The notes: generated from the sequence alone by a model not told the origin. 35,175 nt of DNA from Zychaea mexicana (GCF_025766255.1 NW_026516891.1:1-35175); one strand, 5' to 3'. Positions 8,801 through 18,859 are shown, counted from the stretch's first letter. Translations and numbers: made by a program.

Positions 8801-10331
8801 TTTATCAGTATTAATTAAAAACCCTAAAAATTTTAAAAATATTACACTATTATTAGATGGACATGATAGCTCTATTTCTTACGATAAACCAAATATATCA
8901 ATACAAAAAGGGGGATCATATAAATTAAAAAGTTCTGGTATTAGAACACAAGTTGTCTCAGATATAAATGATATAGTAATATATGTATCTTATAGTGATT
9001 TATGTGGAAAAGTTAATGATGGTATGATGTTTCTAAATATGAAATTATATAATAAAATTTTAAAGCAAGATTGTGTAGCTATTGATGGAGGTTACACTTA
9101 TTTATAGAACAATTTGAAGATTTATGCAATAATAAAGGATATGATTTAGATGATAATAACTTTTTCTATCTAATTAGAAAAGAAGTAAATGAAAAATTAA
9201 ATGAACAAGAAATATATTATAATAAAGTCTTTGGAAGTTTTAGAAGTAAAATAGAAAATCAATTTCAAGAATTATTTAATAAGTTTAAAGATTTAGTAAT
9301 TATAACTCAACATTAAAGACAGATGATATTAAATATGTAAATTTACAAATTAAAGTAGCATTTTTATCAAAAAATATAGAAAAATTTTCAAATACATTTA
9401 ATATTATTACATAAGAACATTATAAATTATGGAAAACTGATAACTTTGATTTCCATAAGAAAATAGATTAATTAATATTGTTTATAATAATGAAATGAAA
9501 CAGATTAATAAATTTAAAATATTAACAGAAATACAAAATAATTTTTTAAAATTAGATATAAATGAAAATATGATTATTGATGAAAATATAAATTCTACTA
9601 ATAATAATAATAATGACAATGAAAATGAAAATAATATAACTGAAGAAAGTGATTTAGACTATCCCGAATTAAAAAAAGTTACTAAAAAAAGAAGAAAAAG
9701 ATTATATAAATCAAGTAAGAAAATAGAAAATATGAGAAACCTAAATAAAGATGATAATATATATGAAATAGAAAACATAATTGAATATAAAATAGAAAAT
9801 AATAAATATTCCTTTTTTGTTAAATAGAAAGGTTATGATAATAATGATAATTCTTGGGTTAAAGAAAATGATTTTATAAAAAACAAATTATTAAAGATTA
9901 TTTTAAAGAAAAAAATATTATATATTAAATTTAAACATCAATTATTAAATGTATAAAAATTAAACTATAGTATAATTATTATTCTATATTTTTGGATTAT
10001 TCTATAAATATAGATTGTTCTATAGACGACTGCATTAAAATGTCGTACCTTCGCGATTCTTTTGCAACTTTTTAATGTTTTGTAGGTATTACTACCAGCT
10101 TCCACCTTTGCCAGCAGTCGTTGGATATCTTGTGAGTACACTTGATGTGCTTGGGCTTTGGAGCATGTACAGCCACTTTGATAATAGTACCGAAAATCGT
10201 ACTTGGTGATGTTTCGCCATATATTTTCTGGAAGCTCCCAAAAGTCTACAATAGAAGAAAAAACTTAGTAGATTGATAAAGTGGCAGTCAGTGGGAGAGT
10301 TTACCTGGAATATTCAAGCCACTTTGATCGT
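5866..10331 (-). CDS. Mucorales-type multi-exon protein of unknown function (probably one frameshift)
   Basis: I assemble eleven exons, read from right to left: 10331-10305, 10245-10049, 7823-7725, 7652-7468, 7412-~7341, 7256-7125, 7035-6864, 6799-6690, 6616-6485, 6375-6134 and 6049-5866. Splice phases fit throughout, except that the 7341/7256 junction needs an odd GTTGGT donor and the last exon is one base short. Exon peptides include NHANKYFWDHEITKM, GHEFSMENGVPEL, FNKYTHAHFTDQVLSEW, LRWTNVVPDDG, VQPDAMICEI and LGYGEAKLAEP. These match, from memory, a large uncharacterised protein family of Mucorales. The PDA...GEAK pair resembles a PD-(D/E)xK nuclease pattern (inference). An N/S-rich linker lies in exon 7652-7468. 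The start codon is unresolved: a hydrophobic MNQYS... frame near 10480 is one candidate. The intron 10048-7824 holds a transposon. Confidence 0.6.
6037..6049 (-). other. one-base frame break in the last exon of the Mucorales-type gene
   Basis: The exon 6049-5866 starts after a clear polypyrimidine-TAG acceptor. In the inherited phase it ends at a TGA after about 19 codons. One base further along, a frame reading FYTMTEVLAITFPKP and LLSLYEVFWGNC continues to a TAA at 5866-5868 and looks like the family C-terminus. The exon length (184) is one base short of the required phase, so a single-base loss here is the simplest account. Confidence 0.5.
8465..9475 (+). pseudogene. DDE_Tnp_4-type transposase, frameshifted
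   Basis: The best continuous frame is 8628-9107, and readable protein extends upstream from ~8465 (TEIKNIKFIDEVKEDLLQKL). The catalytic core shows LLDGHDSSISY (D at 8857-8859), YKLKSSGIRTQVVSDINDIV, and AIDGGY (D at 9084-9086). A one-base loss near 9097 then breaks the frame. The downstream frame gives FIEQFEDLCNN and FGSFRSKIENQF, whose E (9253-9255) fits the third DDE residue. The layout resembles transposases abundant in Glomeromycota and other Mucoromycota; this is family recall, not a search. Codons are overwhelmingly A/T-ending, unlike the neighbours, which suggests an origin in an AT-rich genome. Confidence 0.7.
9495..9910 (+). pseudogene. chromodomain-bearing C-terminus of the AT-rich transposon
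   Basis: An Asn/Glu-rich linker is followed by a basic stretch (KKVTKKRRKRLYKSSKK) and then a chromodomain: YEIENIIEYKIENNKYSFFVK, a TAG at 9825-9827, and KGYDNNDNSWVKENDF. The stop sits exactly where chromodomains have the conserved Trp of the WKGY motif (TGG to TAG). It may be the C-terminal part of the transposase or a separate second protein; intervening frame breaks prevent a decision. Confidence 0.65.
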
Positions 10332-10879
10332 CTATGGTAAGTAATTGGCAAGTATGCAACGAGTCAAAACGCGATAAAGCAAAATGGCGAATATTACAGC
10401 ATGATCGTCAGAAACACAGCTAGTATCACCGCCGTCGCAGTAATAGTTATAGAGTATTGATTCATAATAATAAATTATGTGGTAAACCACTAATTTAATT
10501 ATTATTCTTAATACTGTCAAGCGTTCTAAAAAAAATCTAACTTCATTGATTTTCTATTGAACTGGGCGTCGTCGTACCTCCTAGCCTGTTTTAAATTAAT
10601 TACAAAAGGATATTATAGTTTAAATAGTTTAAACAGGTTTATATAAAACCTAAACATTTTTAGGAATTAAAAAAAAAGAAAAAAAATATCTTAAACATTT
10701 CAAAAATAAAAAAATTATAATATAATTTTTTATTTTTTCCTACATACATTTAAACAATAATATACGTTTAATCAATAAAACCTTTTTTGACTTATAGTAA
10801 GGATTAAACTCAGTACTGAGCAAAAATTTGCCCCAGTATATTCATATACCTACTAATCTGCAGCCCTAGTAATATTCCT
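10332..10879. other. AT-rich spacer with small inverted repeats
   Basis: No supported gene apart from a possible 5' exon of the minus-strand gene around 10390-10490 (tgcgacggcggtgat region). An inverted pair, cctgttttaaa (from ~10586) and tttaaacagg (to ~10638), and a perfect 12-bp palindrome CTCAGTACTGAG (10809-10820) are present. The AT-rich part 10590-10800 could be an old small element. Confidence 0.4.
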
Positions 10880-10967
10880 GGGGAAAAAAGACATATAGGA
10901 TTTTTCATCTCCTAGTAGACGTTTGAACTTTTATTTAGGCAGAAGGGATTTAATTTTAGGCAGAGTA

Positions 10968-11340
10968 GACATGAATGTTAATCTAAGTGGACATGAATAA
11001 AAGTTAATCTGGACATGAATAATAATTGATCTGGACATAAATGAAAATTGAGCTGGACAAGAATGAAAATTAGGCTGGACATGAATGAAAATCGAGCTAG
11101 ACATGAATAAAAATCGAGCTGGACATGAATAAAGATCGATCTGGACATGAATATAAAACGATCTGGACATGAATATAAATCGACCTGGACATAAATATAA
11201 ATCGATCTGGACAAAATAAAAATCAATCTGTATATGAATGAAAATCATTCTGGACAAGAATATTAATCAATCTAAACATGAATAATAGACAACCTGGACA
11301 TAATAACAGTCAACCTGGACATAGTTTTAGTCAACTAAGA
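10968..11340. repeat. 22-bp tandem repeat array, left arm
   Basis: About 15 degenerate copies of a 22-bp unit of the form ctggacatgaataaaaatcgat. Copies differ mainly in the AT core. The same unit, inverted, fills 16833-17205. Because the unit has no stop on one strand and 22 is not a multiple of 3, it gives spurious open frames with a 22-residue period. Confidence 0.85.
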
Positions 11341-12812
11341 CATAATAAAAGTTGAAGTAGATAATATATTAAGTGTAGCAGAGTAGAATATTTGAGTACT
11401 TAAGATTTTCAATTCAAGTCAAGACATAATAGAAGTTAAGCAGTACAAAGCCAATGTCAAGATGTAGTAGTATGGCTGTTTCACTCGTGGCAAGAAGCTT
11501 GTAGGCTAATGTACAGGAAATGGCAAGGGTGTGTCAGAGACTCACTGTGCGCATAAGCCTATTTTGCTACTATGGGAACAGGGCCTGAGCGTTTCCCCTC
11601 ATTTCATTTTACCCGGGTTGAGTTTGAAACAAATTGGAGGCTGGTGGCAGAGGTAAGTGGAAAGTGTGGGGTTTGTTAGCAGCAGCAGGGATCCTTTTTT
11701 TTTCTCATTACCATTCGCCATGGCAAATCAACAGCTTCGACGCACACTTGTAAATGGCTCCTACTCTCTTCACGATGAATAAAAACAAAGAAACCAAAAC
11801 AGCACAATCCACGGATTTATTGAAAAACGAAATGAAGGTAACTGTTTTCTTAAAAAAAGCATGTGCTCAAGATTGATAAGGAGTAGACCGCCGTTACTGC
11901 TTAAAAAAACGCTGGGTAAGTGAACAAGGGAAGGAAAAGGTTACTGGTTGTGCTTGGGGTATAGCTTTAGTAGACATACGCTCATTCAGAATTACTGTTT
12001 TTTTTCTTCTCTGTATATACTTGATACACCATCTTGCACCATTCCAACGTCAGACTTGCGTGCGTAATACAACATCGTCCTCTACCTGCACAAACGATTC
12101 GTACTCACAACAAGAACGACGCAACAATCTTCTTCTCCATTACTCATACACAATTATATACAACATGACGCTGATCCACCAATGACTTGTAAAATATACA
12201 GCCTGGTGCATTTACCTCTCACTACCATATACGCCCATATTACATGAGGGCGACTATGACGCCGGTCTTTTGTTTTAAAACTTGTATACTCAAGCACATC
12301 ATCATCGTAATGACGGTCATCTCTTTCTTTGCTGTTTGTATACACATCAACGCGATGATAATTATATTCCTATGATGCATACACACCACCACAACTATAA
12401 CCCTCCTCTGCAATTCGCTGTACTCACACACATACGATGGCAACGACGATTACCTTTTTCTTTTTGCATATGCCAACACGAACATTGCCGGTCTTAGTAG
12501 ATAAGGTAGTTATATATGCTGACGGGTGGAATGTAGGGTTTTATTATTGTTACTGTAGATGTTACGGCTGGGATAAAAAAATAAAAGCAAAAGCTCATAC
12601 ATTATGTAGTCATTATGTTTCAGTTGTCTGCATAAACGGGTGTGAGATGGTATTGCATGTTATTACAAGTGCTTCTATAAAAACTATAAATATAGCTCTG
12701 AGCGGTGATGATAATATGGCAGGGACAAAGAAGAAAACGCGTTTGTTGTTATGAAGGAGGAAGTTTTTTGCTATTACAACAGCAACTTTATTTGTTGTTA
12801 ATAACAACAACT

Positions 12813-12977
12813 ATGAACAACCAACAAGTTAGTACCCTTGACGTCATTCGCTACGCTCTCTCTCACTCGACTGTATGTGGAGTTCTTGCACTCATTCCTA
12901 ATGAAATCGTGTGCGTTCCTACTGCTCAATGGCAGATCTTCAAGGATCGCATCTCGGAATTGTGTGGCTACGCATAG
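12813..12977 (+). other. short open frame in the foldback centre, unrecognised
   Basis: Fifty-four codons starting MNNQQVSTLDVIRYAL and ending ISELCGYA before TAG. Its composition looks more protein-like than the arms, and a frame of similar length exists on the opposite strand. It could be a captured gene fragment. No family recognised, and coding status is doubtful. Confidence 0.2.
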
Positions 12978-14358
12978 GTTCACGAACGCGAGACTGTGTA
13001 AGGCACCAGACGCTCTGCCACGCAATATCAATAATTACAATAACCATCCTTCACCACGAAACAACATCCTTCGCACTGGTATAACTCTTATAGAACCTTC
13101 TTTTCTGTCTTTCTTATATATCGGCCATCATACTTTATTTTCATCCAATCCACATCAACACAAACGGAAAGAAACCCGTCAGTTATCCTTCTTGCTATCT
13201 ACAGCTCATTCATCTATAAAGACCGGCAATGTTAACATTGTTATATGCAAAAGGAAAAAAGTAATCGTGTTAGGCTGTATGTTTTGCAAGTCAATGGTGG
13301 ATCAGCGTCATGTTGTATATGATTGTGTTTGAGTAATGGAGAAGAAGATTGTTGCGTCGTTCTTGTTGTGAGTACGAATCGTTTGTGCAGGTAGAGGACG
13401 ATGTTGTATTACGCACGTAAGTTTGACGTTGGAATGGTACAAGATGGTGCATAAGTATATACATAGAAAAAGAGAAAGAAGCAGTAATTCTGAATGGGCA
13501 TATCTCCACTAAAGCTATACCTCAAGCACACCCGATAACCTTTTCCTTCCCTTGTTCACTTATCCAGCGTTTTTTTAAGCAGCAGTAACGGCGGTCTACT
13601 CCTTATAAATCTTGAGCACATGCTTTTTTTTAAGAAAACAGTTACCTTCATTTCGTTTTTCAAATAAATCCGTGGATTGTGCCGTTTTGTTTTCTTTGTT
13701 TTTTATTCATCGTGAAGAGAGTAGGAGCCATTCACAAGTGTGCGTCGAAGCTGTTGATTTGCCGTGGCGGAATGGTAATGAGAAAGAAAAAGGATCTTTG
13801 GTTGTTGATTTTTTCCTCCCTGCTGTAACAAACTCCAATTTGTTTCAAACTCAACCCAGGTAAAATGAAATGAGGGGAAACGCTCAGGCCCTGTTCCCAC
13901 AGCAGCAAAATAGGCTTATGCGCACAGTGAGTCTCTGACGCACCCTTGCCATTTCCTGTACATTAGCCTACAAGCTTCTTGTCACGAGTGAGACAGCCAT
14001 ACTACTGTATCGTGACATTGGCTTTGTACTGCTTAACATCTATTATGTCTTGACTTGAATTGAAAATCTTAGATACTCAAATTTTCTGCTCTGCTACAAC
14101 ACTTAATATATTATCTACTTCAACTTTTATTATGTCTTAGTTGACTGTTATTATGTCCAGGTTGTCTATTATTCATGTTTAGAGCATCCCCAGCGGACTC
14201 GCGAAATTTCTCGCTATTTTTCAGAGCCGCCAATGTAGCAAGACCATAGAAATGACACGAAATCCCAGCAGACTCGCTATTTTTTGCTCGCCAAATTAAA
14301 TAATAGCAGTAATCATAGTTGCTCTCTCTTCATTCACAGTTTCGACTTCCTTTTTCCA

Positions 14359-15685
14359 ATGTCCACCATTCGCAAAATACACGAACTTCTTTTTGATGAC
14401 GACGAAGACCGCGCTCGTAGACGACGCATCAGAGAAATGTTCGAAGATTCTGACGACAGTGAAGAGCATCAGCGTCGAGGAGGATCTGTACCTGGACGCG
14501 CCGTCATCAGACGAGATCATGTTTCCACTGATGCGAAACTTTACATGCACTACTTTGCCGAAGATCCAGTGTATCCGGAACATCTTTTTCGACATCGATT
14601 CCGAATGCGCAGAAATCTGTTCTTGAAAATCGTTTAAAGCTTGGGGCAGGAAAACCAGTACTTCACTCAGAGAACGGATGCTGCTGGTAAACAAGGCCTT
14701 TCTCCCAAACTCAAAGCAACAGCTGCGATGCGGATGATTGCTTACGGAATTTCCGGTGATGCAATCGACGAGTATCTGCAGATGGGAGAGAGCACTGCCG
14801 TCGAGTGTCTCAAGATGTTCTGCAAGACCATCGACCAGTGCTTTGGCAAGGAGTACCTTCGAAGCCCTTCGAACGAAGATGTCGAGAAACTCCTTGCAGA
14901 GAACAGCGAACGCGGATTTCCGGGCATGCTTAGATCACTAGACTGCATGCATTGGAGCTGGGACTTGTGTCCCACTGCCTGGCATGGGGCTTACCAAGGA
15001 AAGGGAAAAAAAGCAACAGTAATATTAGAAGCTGTTGCTTCCCACGACCTGTGGATCTGGCATGCAGGAATTGGCTTCCCTGGGTCGCTCAACGACATCA
15101 ACGTTCTGCAAAGATCCACCCTCTTCGCCAACCTTGCCTCAGGTGTCGCACCACCCGCAAACTTCACTATCAACGGCCACGAATATACCATGGGCTACTA
15201 TCTGGCAGATGGCATCTATCCTGAGTGGGCAACTTTGGTGAAGAGTGTTCGGATGCCCGTTGGCAACAAAGAGAAGGTAAGCGTGAATTATAGGTTTCAA
15301 GTTACACTATTTTAACAACATTCTACAGTACTTTGCGAGAAAGCAAGAAGCTGTATCAAAGGACGTGGAAAGGGCGTTCGGTGTACTGCAGAAACGCTTC
15401 GCCATCATCCGCCAACCAGGAAGACTGTGGAAGCATGCCAACCTGACAATGGTTATGCGGGTGTGCATCATTTTGCACAGCATGATTGTCGAAGATGAAA
15501 GAAGCGAAAATCTTGAAGAGTTGCAAGAAATAGGTCGTGCATCACTCCTGCATGTCCAAAGGAACTATAATATGTTCGACGAGTACAGAAAGCAACTCCT
15601 TAGAATCAAAAGTAAAGAGACTCATAAGCAATTGAAAAATGATTTGATGGAGCACCTTTGGCAGCAGCATGGCAATAATGAATAA
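14359..15685 (+). pseudogene. PIF/Harbinger transposase (one in-frame stop)
   Basis: Exon 1 is 14359-15276 and exon 2 is 15329-15685, joined over a 52-nt GT-AG intron (gtaagc...ctacag), for 425 codons in total. ATG 14359 (MSTIRKIHEL) is chosen because it precedes an acidic/basic N-terminus typical of this family; an in-frame ATG at 14284 would extend into the terminal region. The DDE catalytic residues are in place: D195 (SLDCMHW), D284 (YLADGIYPEW) and E320 (DVERAFGVLQKRF). A TAA at 14635-14637 (codon 93) interrupts the otherwise continuous frame, so this copy should not make full-length transposase unless a start downstream is used. Cutting and re-integration would need the Myb-like partner on the other strand. 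Confidence 0.92.
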
Positions 15686-15884
15686 AGTTTTATTCCAATT
15701 CCTGCTCTTCTTCTTCTTCTTCTTCTCCACCTCTTTCTTCTTCTTCCTTGTCGGCTTATGCCTGCGCCTGTGCCGCTTCGTCCTGGTATCTCTTCAGTAT
15801 CTCCTGCTGACGGAGCTCCAGGAATTGCCGGGCGATGGGTGTCAACCGCGAAGGATCAGTGAGCATCACTTCTTGGTCAGCATC

Positions 15885-16647
15885 TTAGCAAGCTCTGGCT
15901 TCGGCCGCTTCAGCAACGGCAATCTTTCGCTTTGACAACTTCAAATGCTCCTCCTCAATTTCCAACAATCGGACACAGTCGTCGTCCAACTTACGCTTGC
16001 ATTTAATTCGTTCGCGAGCTTCTCCTTAACTTGCAGCACCTTTGCTGCTTTGTGACCGATGGGGCGCTCTTCATCCTCGCTTGCATTGACGTACTTCGTC
16101 AGAAACTTTTGTTCGAGTTTAAGCACATCGTAATAATGCTTAAACTTGAACGCGGCGCCCTTCCCTTTCTTGCCTCGGCTTTTCATCTTGTCAGAGAAAA
16201 GTTTACCGATGTTTACCCACTTATTTATAAGATCAATCTATGAGTTTTAATGCAATAACATTCACGAATATTCTTCACCTTCAGTGTTTCATTTTCTCCA
16301 CTTGGGTTGCGTGCTTCGTACTCTGCGATGCAACCAACATACAGAGCGACATCCTTCTGGATCTCGGTCCAGTGGTTCATGAGTGCACTGGCATTGCTTC
16401 GCTGCTCAGTGTCACCGCCAGCATCGCTCCAGTATGTGTAGATGCAATCCCAAAAAGCTATTAAACTCTGGTCAGTGCCTCTCAAGGGATCCGTGTGGGC
16501 TTTAACCCACGCAGCGCAAAGAAACAACTCTTCTTCGGCTGTCCACGATGCACCTCGTCCCTTGGGCTTGCTTTGCTGTGGGGCTGGGGTAAGCGCCAGC
16601 ATTTCTTGCGATTCAGTAGCGGGGGTGGCAGAATTAGTGGTTGACAT
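15885..16647 (-). pseudogene. Myb/SANT-like PIF accessory protein (frameshifted)
   Basis: Exon 1 is 16647-16279 and exon 2 starts at 16237, with a 41-nt intron. Exon 1 contains GASWTAEEELFLCAAWVKA, a SANT/Myb-like trihelix start that in PIF/Harbinger elements binds the terminal repeats and brings in the transposase. Exon 2 reads LINKWVNIGKLFSDK, FKFKHYYDVL and ERPIGHKAAK, the NAM-like C-terminal motif. The frame breaks near 16010-16035: unshifted it ends at 15941, while one base away KCKRKLDDDCVRLLEIEEEH runs to a TAA at 15885-15887, the expected coiled end. A one-base deletion is likely. It converges with the transposase gene, about 200 bases away. Confidence 0.85.
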
Positions 16648-16832
16648 TGTAGATTGAGATAGAAAGAATTTAATTTTCGCGAGTCCGGTTTCACTCGCTA
16701 TTTTGGCGAGGATCGACGAAAAATTTAGCTAGTCTGCAAAATAGCGACAGCGATAGCGAGTCTGCTAGGAAATCAAACTCGCTAATTTTGTCGCTAAAAT
16801 AGCTTTTAGCGAGTCCGCTGGGGATGCTCTTA

Positions 16833-17205
16833 GATTGATTATTATTCTTGTCCAGAATGATTTTCATTCATGTATAGATTGATTTTTATCTTGTCCAGAT
16901 TGACTTTACTCATGTCCAGATCGATTTATATTCATGTCCAGATCGTTTTATACTCATGTCCAGCTCGATCTTTATTCATGTCCAGCTCGATTTTCATTCA
17001 TGTCCAGCTCGATTTTCATTCATGTCCAGCTCGATTTTCATTCATGTCTAGATCGATTTTCATTCATGTCCAGCTCAATTTTCATTCATGTTCAGCTCGA
17101 CTTTCATTCATGTCCAGCTCGATTTTCATTCATGTCCAGCTCAATTTTCTTTCATGTTCAGCTCGATTTTCATTCATGTCCACTCAGATTAACATTCATG
17201 TCCAC
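16833..17205. repeat. 22-bp tandem repeat array, right arm
   Basis: About 16 copies of the inverse of the left-arm unit (form attcatgtccagctcgatttt). Copies here are more alike than in the left arm, suggesting more recent homogenisation or expansion. Confidence 0.85.
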
Positions 17206-17290
17206 TCTGCCTAAAATTAAATCCCCTCTGCCTAAATAAAAGTTCAAACGTCCGCTAGGAGATGAAAAATCCTGTATAGGTGTTTTTTAG

Positions 17291-18044
17291 TCAATCCATC
17301 CTTAAGTATCTCTCCTTTCATGTACCATAGCTCATCTATTATTACTGCTATTGCTATAAAGCTTTGTAGGCATATATATATGATGTATATACATTTAAAT
17401 ATGCTTTTATAAAAGACAGTCACATTGCTTATTTTAGACATTACATATGAGGATGTATAAAAATCACTGAAAGTGGCTTTATTTAAGGTAGATTAAGACC
17501 TCTAGAAGGTGCAATATTGTAGCTAAAGCGCTATAAATTGCAGTATATGTACCTACCACGTATAGCAACAGCATACTAAAACGGCAATAGCAGTCACATA
17601 GCCACTGAAGCTGCCTTATATAGAGAACTATTTGTGCGTGTTTATTTTTGGTCTAAACATACACTCCAGAAGTATGGCAGTCACACCCCTTTCTTATAAT
17701 TGTGCGATAATTGTGCGGTATAGCAGCAATGCTATGGGTGAAATGTATTAGTATGTTGCTATGGTCGAGTGGACTAAGGCGCCTCCCCATTCCAGTTGAG
17801 GCTTTGGAAAGCGCAGGTTCGATTCCTGTAGCCGTTATTTTATTTTAGTAGGCAATATAAGTTTTATTAAGCTTTAAAGTAAAACTAGACATAAAAATCA
17901 TTCTTTTGTTCAAAAACTATTACTATACAGTGAGACTAGTATAACTACACTCTATTTTTAAACTATAAAGAGGATGTGAATAGCAGTAGCATTGTCATTT
18001 AGAAAAGAATGTGGATGGTAATAGCAAAGTCAAAGGATTGAGTA
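17291..18044. other. intergenic stretch with a tRNA-like locus
   Basis: No protein-coding signal between the foldback element and the outer hAT element. The only structured item is the tRNA-like sequence at 17755-17837. The sequence style continues right of the hAT nest (from 22555), so the two were presumably contiguous before insertion. Confidence 0.5.
17755..17837 (+). tRNA. tRNA-like sequence, class II (Leu/Ser type), isotype unresolved, possibly a pseudogene
   Basis: An internal promoter A box, tggtcgagtgg (17762-17772), and B box, ggttcgattcc (17816-17826), are well formed. The T arm GCAGG-TTCGATT-CCTGT pairs, and a variable-arm hairpin GCTTT-GG-AAAGC is present. A T-rich stretch (ttattttatttt) follows, as for Pol III termination. 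The acceptor stem (GTTGCTA with the 3' TAGCCGT region) pairs imperfectly, and the anticodon arm CCTC...GAGG has three bases too many, so I cannot name the anticodon. A decayed tRNA or the head of a tRNA-derived SINE are alternatives. Confidence 0.5.
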
Positions 18045-18859
18045 GTATTACATAGGGGTCGCAATCTGACCTGTGGGTTGAGGACAGGTCAATGGGTCGG
18101 GTTGATGCTTTTCTGACCTGCATGTCAACCCGTCTAACCATTGACTCAACCCGTTGACCCATTGTGACCCATATATACATATAATATGTTTGAGGTACTT
18201 GTATTCAAGTAGTCAATCTTCTTATTCGGAAGCATCATTATATTATAGGATGTAGTTGTTAATATGTCTGCTATAGAGCTATAACATAAAATGGACTTCA
18301 ATTCTTTTTATTGTGGGATTATATTTTATATTTAAGAGTAAAGGATAAGTAAGCTATAAGCGATATATCTAAAAGGAGTAAAGAAGTAGCAATAGTATAA
18401 TGAGAACGGACTATAAAGGGTGGTAGTAAGAGACGAGATTTGACAAAAGACTGAAATAAGGATCCTCATAGGAACCGAAGAACCGATCCAAAAGTCGGGT
18501 CGGGTCCGTTCTGGTCGGGCCGGTTCCATGGAAGAACCGAACCGGAACCGACTCGGTTCTCTTTGGTTGGAACCGAGGAACTGACTATAGATTCGTCGTG
18601 TCATTGCAACTAAATGCATTGACTGTGCAAGAATAATTGTTAATGGAGGGACGAGTGAAGTTGTGTTTTTCCGAGCGTAGGTTTATTTATTTCTTCTAAG
18701 AAAAATCAATATGTTATATAACTTATATCTATCTATTAAAAAAAGAAAGGTTGTGAAAAGGGTGGAGTAAAAGAAAGTATGAAAAAGAAAGTGCAAAGAC
18801 AAGAGAAAAGGGACGGAGTTGGCAGGAACAAAGGAGAAAAGAGGAAAAGCCAAAAAATT

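Larger units (their letters stand above)
7864..9971 (+). mobile_element. very AT-rich DDE DNA transposon inserted in an intron
   Basis: A 2108-bp block, far richer in A+T than its flanks, is bounded by inverted ends. The left end starts ACTATAGTT and the right end finishes AACTATAGT (9 perfect bases, then an imperfect AT-rich extension to ~21). The same six bases, ATAATT, flank both sides (7858-7863 and 9972-9977), consistent with a target duplication, though AT-rich flanks make chance matches easier. Removing the block and one duplicate shrinks the host intron from 2225 to 111 bases. The block encodes a decayed transposase and a chromodomain. Confidence 0.7.
14182..16829 (+). mobile_element. 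PIF/Harbinger DNA transposon, two genes, nested in the foldback arm
   Basis: The 21-bp perfect terminal inverted repeat begins GAGCATCCCCAGCGGACTCG at both ends. It is flanked by the trinucleotide TTA on each side (14179-14181 and 16830-16832), the target duplication typical of PIF/Harbinger. Internal subterminal copies of the TIR-like phrase cagcagactcgctatttt (near 14268) and agtctgctaggaaatc (near 16756) are present. It carries the standard pair of convergent genes, a DDE transposase on plus and a Myb/SANT-like protein on minus. The insertion splits the foldback right arm, and the unfilled target survives at 11273-11275 in the left arm. Confidence 0.93.
10880..17290. mobile_element. long foldback element with 22-bp repeat arrays in both arms
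   Basis: The sequence from ~10884 (aaaaaagacatataggatttttcatctcctag) reappears inverted at the right end (gatgaaaaatcctgtataggtgtttttt, to ~17289). The two arms stay alignable inward for over 1.3 kb. Left arm: 10884 to at least ~12505. Right arm: ~13215-14181 plus 16830-17289, split by a PIF element. A diverged centre lies around 12600-13100. The left arm carries extra sequence near 12200-12440. No transposase is recognised in the centre, so it looks non-autonomous. I could not define a target duplication. Without the PIF insertion the element would be about 3.8 kb. Confidence 0.75.

Noticed and set aside
10931..11257. Open frames of 108 and 82 residues on minus rich in FMSRSIFIHVQ
   Set aside because: Translation of the 22-bp tandem repeat, which lacks stops in that direction; the peptide period (22 residues) is just three repeat units.
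10968..11340. CRISPR-like short repeats
   Set aside because: Copies are directly adjacent with no spacers, and the context is a eukaryotic transposon arm.
12282..13332. Several 70-160-codon frames in the foldback centre and arms
   Set aside because: Low-complexity and without conserved composition between the two arms; not supportable as genes, apart from a doubtful 54-codon frame.
16870..17239. Open frames of 114 and 101 residues on plus with the same peptide
   Set aside because: Same 22-bp repeat in the inverted right arm.
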